Positions 53,501 through 59,151 of a DNA stretch of 64,000 nucleotides are shown here, in pieces (positions within the stretch are counted from its first letter, which is position 1; every line of letters begins with the position of its first letter). Position numbers and translations under genes: made by a program. The DNA lies in the NCBI GenBank assembly GCA_038749595.1, contig JBCDHW010000002.1:62001-126000 (forward strand). Direction: 5' to 3'. The notes beneath the pieces are model-generated. The model did not search any database. It was not told the DNA's origin and was given only the letters and a program-made list of their open reading frames with translations. This DNA comes from Parvularcula sp038749595 (GTDB lineage Bacteria > Pseudomonadota > Alphaproteobacteria > Caulobacterales > Parvularculaceae).

Positions 53501-56008
53501 GCCGCCGCCGCCGCCGGAACCACCAATCGCTGCGCCGAAAAATAGGCCAAACGATCCTGTGCTCCCCCCATTTCCGCCGCCGCCGCCGATCGACTGGGCG
53601 AACAGGCCGTGGGAATCGTTGCCTGTGGTGAGGATCGAATTGGCATGACGGACCGAGACGGAACCCCCGCTCCCGCCCGCTGAACCCGAGCCGCCAACCG
53701 TTACAATACCGATGCCAAGACCGCCGTCGCCGCCGCCGCCGCCAATCGACTGCGCCTGGATGCCGTGGGCTGCGTTGCCGCCGGTGACGATCAAGCCAGA
53801 ATTGTCCACCGAGACAACGCCGCCGTCGTCGTCTCCGTCACCTCCGGTTCCGCCAATACCGCCAAAGCCTGAAACAGTAATGGAACCAACGGCCGCGCCG
53901 CCAGCACCGCCGCCGCCGCCAACACTTTGGGCAAAAATCCCGCGGGCACGGTCGCCTTGGGTGGTGATGCCGCCACCTGCGTTGAGAACATCGACCCGTC
54001 CGCCGTCGCCGCCTGCGCCGCCCGCGCCGCCGATGCCAAGCAAGCCGGAGAAGACGAAACCAGCGCCGCCGCCGCCACCGCCAACCGACTGAGCGTAGAT
54101 GCCATCAGATGCGACGCCGGACGTTTGAATGGTACCGCGGTTATTGGCGACAACATCGCCCGCATTACCGCCTGCGCCGCCGCGCCCACCAATCGTCACC
54201 ACACCGGACAGGGAGCCAAACGACACGCCGCCGCCGCCGCCCACGCTTTGCGCGAAGATCCCGCGCGACGAGACGCCCGTTGTCGAGATGAAGCCAGCGC
54301 TGTCCACCAAGATGTCGCCGCCCTGGGACGCTGTACCGCCGCTGCCGCCAACCGCGACAATGGCGCCGACACCGCTCGCGCCTGAGCCGCCGCCGCCGCC
54401 TACTGATTGCGCCAAGATCCCTTGGGAGAAGTCTCCGCCGGTGAAGATTGAAGTCCCCGTGTCGGTGGCTGCGGTGACATTGCCGCCCGTGCCGCCGCCA
54501 GCGCCGCTGGCGCCCAGACCGACGATGCCGCCGCCAAAGCCTGCGTTGCCGCCGCCGCCGCCAATCGATTGCGACAGCATCCCGTGGGACTGGAAGCCCG
54601 CAGTGCGGACCGAGCCCGTGCCTTCGAGGACCGTTTGCGCGCTGCCGCCATTGCCGCCTGCGCCGCCCGAACTGCCCATCGCGAAGATCGCCGAGACAGC
54701 GCTGCCGCCAAGGCCACCGCCGCCGCCAATGGACTGGGCAACAACGCCGATAGCGCCATTGCCGCGGGTTTCCACAACGCCCGCGTTCAACGCATTGGCT
54801 GAGCCGCCATCACCGCCAGCCCCCGCGGTGTTGCTGAGCGAGGCGAAGAGGCTGGCCGACAAGCCCGATGTACCGCCGTCGCCTCCAACCGACTGGGCGA
54901 CCAACCCATTCGAACCGCTGCCGGTGGTCAGAATATTGCCTTCATTACGGGCAACCGCTGTGCCGCCGTCACCAGCTTGCGCCGAGCCGCCGCCGCGCCC
55001 ACCGAGACCGACGAGGACACCGCCTGGACCTGAGTTGCCGCCAAGGCTCTGGACAAGAACGCCGTGGGACTCGATCCCATCCGTGCGGACATCCGCCTGG
55101 TTGTTACCGAATGCGAAACCGCCATTCGCGGAAGGGCCGCCATTCCCCGCAACGCCGCCGGTGCCTCCGCTGAAGCCGCCTGATCCGCCATTTCCAGCGA
55201 GGCTCTGGATCAGCATGCCGTCTGAGCCATTGCCTGAGGTTGCGATGTTGCGCTGGTTTGTGACGCTGACGTCGCCCCCCGCTCCGGCAGCGCCGCCGTC
55301 GCCGCCGTTCGGAAAAATCGACGCGACGGTGACAGCGTTTCCGCCGTTGCCGCCATTACCCCCGAACGAAGCGACCGTCAGTCCGGGAACATTTGCAACA
55401 GTCGACGAAAGCTGGGCACCGACCGTCGTCAGGTTGATGTCGGGGCCGCGGCCTCCGGGGCTGCCGTCACCTGCGGGGAAAGCAAAGATTAAAAATCCGC
55501 CGCCGCCGTTGCCGCCCGCACCGTTCGGTCCCCGCGCAATGCTCGAGAAGACATTTTGCCCCGAGGCGCCCGGGATATTGAGCGTGCTGCCCGTGTCACC
55601 GGGATCACCCGCACCTTCGCGCGGAAAATCCGTTGCGACGTCAACCGTGTCGCCGTTGGTCAGGAGCAACTGGATCGGCAACATCGTCGTGGGGTCGATG
55701 ATCGCCATGTCGACGGTAAACGTCAGCGGTGGGCCACTGGGATTGGCAGGGTCCGGGGTCATGAACATGTCCCCCGCCATGGTGTTGAGGATCACCACCA
55801 CGTCCTGATCGGTTAACGCGACACCGCCGCTGATAGCGGTGATGATCAGAGGATCGCCGGTGCGCGGATCGGTAATCTGGTCGCCCACCATCTGGGCCGC
55901 AGCCTTGGTCGTCAGACCGCCAGCGACGTAGAGCGCTGAGACGGAGACCCCAAGCAAGCAAAGGGCATGCAGGCGTGCGCGGCTGCGTCGTTTACGCGAA
56001 AGTTCCAT
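44534..56008 (-). CDS. Giant autotransporter adhesin with ~48 AQSIGGGGG repeats
   Basis: A 3824-residue protein. The N-terminus has a long signal sequence (RLHALCLLGVSVSALYVAGG...KAAAQ). The passenger holds about 48 repeats of roughly 55-75 residues, each built around G-x-x-S-x-G-[IL]-x-AQS[IV]GGGGGNGG, forming a predicted Gly-rich beta-helix. The last ~300 residues are an autotransporter barrel (FGLNQRSVRTNGFG, SLSYDVSRLFEG, ending TVNATVPF). The repeats encode tandem CCGCCGCCGCCGCC tracts on the plus strand. The gene is 11.5 kb. It is convergent with the hybrid kinase. Confidence 0.95.
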   Translation of the reverse strand: MELSRKRRSRARLHALCLLGVSVSALYVAGGLTTKAAAQMVGDQITDPRTGDPLIITAISGGVALTDQDVVVILNTMAGDMFMTPDPANPSGPPLTFTVDMAIIDPTTMLPIQLLLTNGDTVDVATDFPREGAGDPGDTGSTLNIPGASGQNVFSSIARGPNGAGGNGGGGFLIFAFPAGDGSPGGRGPDINLTTVGAQLSSTVANVPGLTVASFGGNGGNGGNAVTVASIFPNGGDGGAAGAGGDVSVTNQRNIATSGNGSDGMLIQSLAGNGGSGGFSGGTGGVAGNGGPSANGGFAFGNNQADVRTDGIESHGVLVQSLGGNSGPGGVLVGLGGRGGGSAQAGDGGTAVARNEGNILTTGSGSNGLVAQSVGGDGGTSGLSASLFASLSNTAGAGGDGGSANALNAGVVETRGNGAIGVVAQSIGGGGGLGGSAVSAIFAMGSSGGAGGNGGSAQTVLEGTGSVRTAGFQSHGMLSQSIGGGGGNAGFGGGIVGLGASGAGGGTGGNVTAATDTGTSIFTGGDFSQGILAQSVGGGGGSGASGVGAIVAVGGSGGTASQGGDILVDSAGFISTTGVSSRGIFAQSVGGGGGVSFGSLSGVVTIGGRGGAGGNAGDVVANNRGTIQTSGVASDGIYAQSVGGGGGGAGFVFSGLLGIGGAGGAGGDGGRVDVLNAGGGITTQGDRARGIFAQSVGGGGGAGGAAVGSITVSGFGGIGGTGGDGDDDGGVVSVDNSGLIVTGGNAAHGIQAQSIGGGGGDGGLGIGIVTVGGSGSAGGSGGSVSVRHANSILTTGNDSHGLFAQSIGGGGGNGGSTGSFGLFFGAAIGGSGGGGGNGDRVDVDFDDFSPDGILAPTPAQIRTTGSHAKGVLAQSIGGGGGSGGGSTQVTVGLFGGASFAIGGTGGGQSTGGFVSVDGFADISTGLDPADPNFNPDALGSQGLVAQSIGGGGGNGGFATSIAAVVGFAGSVAASIGIGGTGAGGGDGGTVDVNSGGSIQTTYDFSEGLVAQSIGGGGGNGGFAVSVAASASTGAAASVGVGIGGSAGLGGQGGMVEVDYAGDILTLGQDSDGVVAQSIGGGGGSGGFNVSAALGVGQAGFSVPVGIGGRGGAGGRGSVVDAFLNGRIDTFGEQAQGFVAQSIGGGGGNGGFNVSAGLAVGSAAGIAVPIGLGGGGAAGGAGGNVTAGVDGILWTRGDQSGAFVAQSVGGGGGNGGFNVSAGISAASSGAGALAVGIGGAGGGGSNGGTVNANVTGMTQTDGFQSGGILAQSVGGGGGNGGFNVSAGIGVSSSISGALAVGVGGFGGDGGSGSSSVLTVDGSTLTNGDMSDAVVVQSIGGGGGNGAFNVSATGTASSSLAASLGVGVGGFGGVGGSSGAAEGTIAGDIMTMGDDSRGFVVQSLGGGGGNGGFNVTGGVALSSSAAGALGLGIGGFGDGGGNGSTATGRFAGSLNTAGDRSSGMIVQSLGGGGGNGGFNVTGNLALAQSAAGSAGVGVGGFAGTGGDAGAVVGEFDGDVVTAGDNAGALIFQSLGGGGGNGGFNVNGNIAFSKSASGVLGLGIGGFGGGGGNGSTVDGIVNGAVDTRGDNSGGVLAQSLGGQGGNGGMNVTGGVSFSTSGTVGASAGVGGFGGDGGDAAAVTLIRSGATTTEGGRSDGVVAQSIGGGGGRGGINVAGNFAVSTGSNAVSAALGLGGFGGGGGNAGDVNLSVDGNVIARGFVIEQFVSDDGLSDRRELVGGSNGIIAQSVGGSGGTGGLNVSGAVSLTKTGSGTFSGALALGVGGFGGSGGDAGVVGLDVDASVVAARGDGKAAVSAQSIGGGGGNGALNVAGGIAMDGTITGGVGGFGGDGGSGAAVNAVVVANIVAEGRSARGFVAQSIGGGGGTGAINVSAGIGVDESNAPSLSFGIGGFGGTGNISGAVDAEQLGNVTVTGVDSIGVLAQSVAGGGGAGGLNVSGNFSRSDGYTAAFGFGGNAGDGADAGSVSLRSNGRVSVMGQEVATPDIPDELPAEFLDQNAQANGILAQSIGGGGGQGGINVSGVITPSGNPFAIGIGGSGGGGGHAGSVHVTRGDVMASTLETTGNNAAGLTAQSIGGGGGQAGINAIASVSGLTGNSSNFNANIAIGGDGGATGDGGETRVDHFGDITTGGDKSIGLLAQSVGGGGGNANFNFGVGRNKGATALNFTLGGKPGDGGSGGEVLVNHQGMIATNGDGSSALVAQSIGGGGGNTATSTILNLATSQALTVNIGRTGGVGGSGGDVTVSSDGVLSTAGDNSSGVHAQSIGNGGGNSGAVSVGLSQSSGMGASAQANSFQMAVGLAGAQGGEAGNVVGNTSGLIMTEGDASHAVYAQSIGGGGGNGGMALNTIISQSNAGRIGIGGQGGEGGRSGTVDLINTANLQTMGDDANGIWAQSIGGGGGNGGAAFTVGAQLGDPPGNGSMTFSMNVGGTGGLGNISDAVTIQNTALVLTGGDRSHGIKAQSIGGGGGTGGMAATGTLSGGGDDQSLDVNIGGFGGTGATSGDVMVTNEGFIATQGESSAGIYAQSVGGGGGDAGLVIQALIPTPFATRQRVSLNIGGNGGEGGAAGDVSVINRPGTAALVDANGDPVDTGAIMTMGDNAYGMFAQSIGGGGGNGSSVISANFSGSSTGNSISAGLSLGGSGGDGNTGGDVTALNAGTISTMGSSAHGIFAQSIGGGGGNGGINLTANVVIGSDSLSPFIAIGGSGGGGGDGGDVVVTNDGMITTKGANAYGILAQSIGGGGGNAGMAITASIDPTVVLSNALAMVLGGTVQRGSGGAPGEVTVNQNGKIVVMGDGAQAVKVDAINGGGGALALDFSGVTSLPGVPFIPADFGAGADDESGIVFEIFSGGQGNENTSAANVNSTTNGMFVAMGQGTTGLGLQAIGGGGGDLDLDLNLGTFDPATDGLIGIDHTIGGIGGQGNMGGNITSTHVGMIATVGANAPAVILQTIGGGGGQSSISVDGTNAPIGPMSYTLGGDDGFGEMAGVISHQHTGDVSTDGDLSHGMMLQSIGGGGGSLSVMAENAGDADANVTLGGSSQGGGKAITNLFTGNIFTTGANAIGMLAQSIGGGGGEARINTIPFLNVILGGGGSGDGGTLTMTNAGSVSTSGENAHGVVLQSIGGGGGVLFTDADDVTLTLVADGQGSGGNIALDQQGDVLTTGDGAFGIVAQSLGGGGGLIDGTFAGSAGGVGGSGAIDLILGGNVVATGQGTTGVLAQSIGSAASGDINVTLATGQMIFASIGAAFEGGTDNLLTNNGMITTQDGLAGTIFTGTTGNDGFLNNGFTIGNLALGSGINNVTNSNTGTFITGASLDLGGPQSLFLNAGLITIGGTGLVQPSILNGAFEQTAGGEFEAELDFGTAPGILDAVFASGDAVVDGTFDVDLLNIPVIRPGNYTAPLVTSGTMLSNTGAALETDASVVITYALETVPQALNLVYNVDFIADGVEGNRIRLGDYINRVQTAGSDPSLADLITRLVTIPDLPTYADALTQLTPEVYAEQQAQSVIGMQRFSQSLVGCGERNGWTRRQSSDRCVWFGWDYTEADRDFDLGFPPVKHEGPSFFGGARYGIDGDTTVGFGLNQRSVRTNGFGGRWRSQTDALQLGVSLGFNRPFVQHAVQLTAGFAQHETDRLIDVTDSYVASSDRDTRFASLSYDVSRLFEGPRGWLRTSAELGVGYHHGSATDETGADELNLLVEDKSEFHSWLAPSLALGTNLELGDGLQLRPFGEIGYSVFLSNPESVVEARLQGAPQMVDVFAAESAFDTGHTLFGGGLQLITSGDASMSFAYRERRSENRETGSVTVNATVPF
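46290..55215 (-). repeat. Coding repeat array of the giant autotransporter
   Basis: About 48 imperfect units of 165-230 bp. Each contains a near-constant core encoding QSIGGGGG or QSVGGGGG; the rest diverges. Units in the middle (about 50.8-53.2 kb) are most alike (GGGGGNGGFNV), those at the ends more diverged (for example AINGGGG, QTIGGGG, QSIGSAA). Confidence 0.9.
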
Positions 56009-56212
56009 GGTGTGCTCCCCACACCCTCAACGCGCTCGACCAAGCACCGCCAGAGGGTGAAAATTTTACGAACCGTTCACCATTAAAGTGTCGCGCGCAA
56101 GCAAATGGGCCAGCGTGGGCGTAAGAACGACAGAACTCTGCACAGCATGCTGCAGGTGCGTCTGCACGAAAAGTGCTGGACGATTCTTCGTTTTTAGAGG
56201 GAGATCAGCGGG

Positions 56213-57670
56213 TTAGGCACCAACCCACAGCCCGTGAAAGCTAAGGGGAAGCGGCGTTGAACTTTGCCACGTCGCGAGGGGTCCGTCATTGATCCGTTGC
56301 GCATCAAAGACGTGCAATTGTGTGGCGCTGGCCTTCAAGTTGAGGGTCGGGGCCAACAACCATCCCCCATCAGCGGTGCCTGGCTTCGGCACAAAAATCG
56401 GCTCCTCGGCGAGCGTATTCGCGCCGAAATCGAAGCTGGTCCGCTTCCCGGTCTGCCAATTGAACCGCATCAACGCGTTATACGGATGACCCCAAGGAGG
56501 CCGGACGGCGCCTTCAGTCACGCAATAGACGTCACCGCGGGGCTGGCTTCTGAGGCGTTGGTCAATGACGGGAAATTCCGCCGTGTACGGTGTTTTGATC
56601 AGATCAGCGCTGCCATCAGGGCGCAACACAGCCATCGACATCTTCACTTCCGGTCCGGTGCGCGGGACACCGCGGAGGATCGACGCGCCGCGATCGGCAT
56701 CGAGAACTGGCTCCTCGGAAAGGCACAGGTCAAAGCGAATGGTGCCGTCGGCCTCTTCGTACGCGTCAGCGGTATGGAAGAAGGCTCCCGCCGGCAGGTC
56801 ATAGAGCTTCTGTTTGGTAAAGTCGGCTTTGTCGATCACCAGCACCTGAAGGTCGAGCTCGGGCCGCCATGCAAGGCTCTGGGCAAAGGGTGGCGAATAT
56901 CGTCCGACCACCCACGGCTGAAGCGGCAAGATCAGCTTCGTCGCAGTGACCGCCCAGTCGTGCAGATACGACGCACGCGGAAGCTTGATCAAACCAGAGG
57001 CTTTGACACGACCGTCCGGCGCCAACGCCCAGAGAAACGCTGCAGGCTGACCAAAACCGGGGCCGAAGTTCCAAATGGTCCCGTCCGGAGAGACTTTGGG
57101 ATGGGCCGAAAACGGCATCTCCGCCAAATCATCGCGCAGGGTCACCGGGCCCCGGGTGCTGAGATCACTCGGGTCGATGGCATAAGGGCTGCCGCCCTCC
57201 CAGAGCGCCCAGAGTTGATCCTGCACGGACAGAAGCGCCGTACTCGCACCATTTGCATCGTCCGGGCTGCTGACGGGCGCGCCTGGAGCGGCTGGTGTGC
57301 CGAACCCCGGCATGACGAAGGTCCCCGCCTCTGCATCTCGGCGGCGCTTCACCGTGTCGACGAAGCGCCCCGACAATGTGCACTGCCCCTCACTGATCCG
57401 GAACGCACGGACAAAGCCGTCGCCATCGAACCAATGGCCGATCGTGGCATCGCCGCGCCGGAACTGTGCCGGTCCATTGCGGAAAAGGGTACCGCTCAGC
57501 CCAGCCGGTGCCCGGCCTTGCACGAGCCGCATCGGCTCGCGATCAAGACCTGCCGCCGGTGCATTGTGAAAGCCGAGCGGCGCGCGTTGCTGGGCTTGCG
57601 CCGCCGCGGGCAGAGCAGCACCGGCGAGAAGCGCAGCGCCGCCCCGCAGCAGATCCCGCCGGGTTGTCAC
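56213..57670 (-). CDS. Carotenoid oxygenase family protein, Tat-exported
   Basis: A 485-residue member of the RPE65/carotenoid cleavage family. A twin-arginine signal (TTRRDLLRGGAALLAGAALP) sends it folded to the periplasm. Family motifs are GLSGTLFRNGP, HWFDGDGFVRAF and four candidate iron-ligand histidines: SAHPKVSPDG, YLHDWAVT, FFHTADAYEE and the C-terminal SFHGLWVGA. These enzymes cleave double bonds of carotenoids or lignin-type stilbenes using non-haem Fe(II). Periplasmic location is unusual. It overlaps the DUF2141 gene by 4 bases. The 204 bp upstream of it, before the giant autotransporter start, hold no gene. Confidence 0.92.
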   Translation of the reverse strand: MTTRRDLLRGGAALLAGAALPAAAQAQQRAPLGFHNAPAAGLDREPMRLVQGRAPAGLSGTLFRNGPAQFRRGDATIGHWFDGDGFVRAFRISEGQCTLSGRFVDTVKRRRDAEAGTFVMPGFGTPAAPGAPVSSPDDANGASTALLSVQDQLWALWEGGSPYAIDPSDLSTRGPVTLRDDLAEMPFSAHPKVSPDGTIWNFGPGFGQPAAFLWALAPDGRVKASGLIKLPRASYLHDWAVTATKLILPLQPWVVGRYSPPFAQSLAWRPELDLQVLVIDKADFTKQKLYDLPAGAFFHTADAYEEADGTIRFDLCLSEEPVLDADRGASILRGVPRTGPEVKMSMAVLRPDGSADLIKTPYTAEFPVIDQRLRSQPRGDVYCVTEGAVRPPWGHPYNALMRFNWQTGKRTSFDFGANTLAEEPIFVPKPGTADGGWLLAPTLNLKASATQLHVFDAQRINDGPLATWQSSTPLPLSFHGLWVGA

Positions 57671-58149
57671 CGGCGGAAGTCCAGCACGCCGCTGGTTTCA
57701 CCAGCGGGAACATCGATCGCCGCATCGGCAAAGCTCGGCGGACCGAATTGCGCCTGGGCACCGTTTGAAAAGGCGAACGGCTCAATCGGTCGGCCCATGG
57801 GGTTAGTGTTGAGGTCGCCGTCACCATTCAGATCGTGAAACGCGCGCGCCGCATATTGTCCGGGCTCAAGATCGGTGAACGTCGCGCGCATGCTGACACC
57901 TTCCACAGGGACGCGAACCGCGCGTACAGGCTCCCCGCCTCCGTCATAGGCTTCGGCGCTTCCGTAAAGGGCGATCATCACAGCACCCTCGGCCACATCC
58001 ATCTTCAGCGAAAACGCCAGCGTGGCCGTCTCTGGCTGATCGGAAACAGCCTCACCACGCGGTGTTGTTGTACACGCTGCTGCGGCGATGATCAGCGACG
58101 CGACAATGCCAGCTTTCAGTCGGAAATTCTGATGGGTTGGGTAGCGCAT
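57667..58149 (-). CDS. DUF2141 family lipoprotein
   Basis: A 160-residue exported protein with a lipobox (AAAAC) and the DUF2141 pattern: VAEGAVMIALYGSAEAY, TFTDLEPGQYAARAFHDLNG, DGDLNTNPMGRPIEPFAFSN. GGAGG before the ATG at 58149 fixes the start. It is translationally coupled to the carotenoid oxygenase downstream, suggesting a shared periplasmic process. Function of DUF2141 unknown. Confidence 0.88.
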   Translation of the reverse strand: MRYPTHQNFRLKAGIVASLIIAAAACTTTPRGEAVSDQPETATLAFSLKMDVAEGAVMIALYGSAEAYDGGGEPVRAVRVPVEGVSMRATFTDLEPGQYAARAFHDLNGDGDLNTNPMGRPIEPFAFSNGAQAQFGPPSFADAAIDVPAGETSGVLDFRR

Positions 58150-58291
58150 GGATGTCTTCCTCCTTCTAAACATCTGGGAACGCTGAACTAACGATGGCAT
58201 CTGACGTTTCGAAGAAGCGGCTTCGTGAACCGTTGTTTGGCTTCGCGGAGCCCGCTAATTCGTCAACCACGATGCGCGAACGACGAAACAA

Positions 58292-59104
58292 ATGACGAAC
58301 GGACTACGCCAACGACTGGCCTTCGTAGGAGTCGTCGGGACGCTCTTGGCGCTCTCGGGCCTCTACGGGACATCGAGCGTGCCGTTCTACGGACGGTGGC
58401 TTTACTGGACGAGCTTAATTTTGGTGCGGACGTGGCTCGGGGCAGCGATCTTCAATCAACTTGGACCGGCCACGAGGACCATGCCGTGGATCGCGCGATG
58501 GCTGGTGTTCTCGTTCGCCTTGACGGTGCCAATGATCGGCATGGTGAGCATCGCCCAAGCGGCCATCGGTGCCCCGATCGCTTTTGCCTACTATCCGGAC
58601 GTTGGGGTAAAGGTATGGCTGGTCACGGCAGCCGTTTCGGGGGCACGCCTCGTCCGAAACCCTGATCCTCTCGAGGGCGATCGGCCGGATCCACTGCCCG
58701 CGGCGTCAGCCGCGCTTGCAGAGACGCCTCCAGAACCTCGCCTCGACACCACAGCTGACCCACAGCTAACATCAGATTCAGTTGAACCCGCGCCGCAGCT
58801 TGTATCCCGCCTGAAGCCAAGCCTGCGGGACAGCGCGATCCTCGCGCTCTCGGCCGAAGACCATTACGTGCGGGTCTACACGGCCGACGGCGATGATCTC
58901 CTTCTCCTCCGGCTTTCCGACGCGATCGCGCAAACGCGAGGACTCGATGGCCAACAGATCCATCGCTCTTGGTGGATCGCCAGGGAAGGCGTTTCCGAGA
59001 TCCGGAAACGCACCGAGGGCGGCACGGCGATCCTGAAAAACGGCGTCGAAGCGCCGATCTCTCGCGCGCGGTTCAAGGAACTGAAAGCAGCGGGCTGGGT
59101 CTAA
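58292..59104 (+). CDS. Membrane-bound LytTR-family transcription regulator
   Basis: A 270-residue protein with about four N-terminal membrane helices (LAFVGVVGTLLALSGLYG, WLYWTSLILVRTWLG, IARWLVFSFALTVPMIGM), a proline-rich linker and a C-terminal LytTR DNA-binding domain: ILALSAEDHYVRVYTADGDDL, LLRLSDAI, IHRSWWIAREGVSEIRK, KNGVEAPISRARFKELK. It is divergent from the DUF2141/carotenoid oxygenase pair and may regulate it across the 142-bp gap (inference). Confidence 0.9.
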   Translation: MTNGLRQRLAFVGVVGTLLALSGLYGTSSVPFYGRWLYWTSLILVRTWLGAAIFNQLGPATRTMPWIARWLVFSFALTVPMIGMVSIAQAAIGAPIAFAYYPDVGVKVWLVTAAVSGARLVRNPDPLEGDRPDPLPAASAALAETPPEPRLDTTADPQLTSDSVEPAPQLVSRLKPSLRDSAILALSAEDHYVRVYTADGDDLLLLRLSDAIAQTRGLDGQQIHRSWWIAREGVSEIRKRTEGGTAILKNGVEAPISRARFKELKAAGWV

Positions 59105-59151
59105 TCACCCAAGCCTCGCCGCTGTCGATCAAAGATCCGTGGCTTCCCTAT

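Noticed and set aside
54129..55808. Long proline-rich plus-strand reading frames across 46-56 kb
   Set aside because: They are antisense to the giant autotransporter; its GGC-rich repeats force CCG-rich open frames on the other strand, with no family resemblance or ribosome sites.
56264..57838. 524-codon plus-strand frame opposite the carotenoid oxygenase
   Set aside because: Antisense to a clear family member with Tat signal and four metal histidines; no motif of its own.
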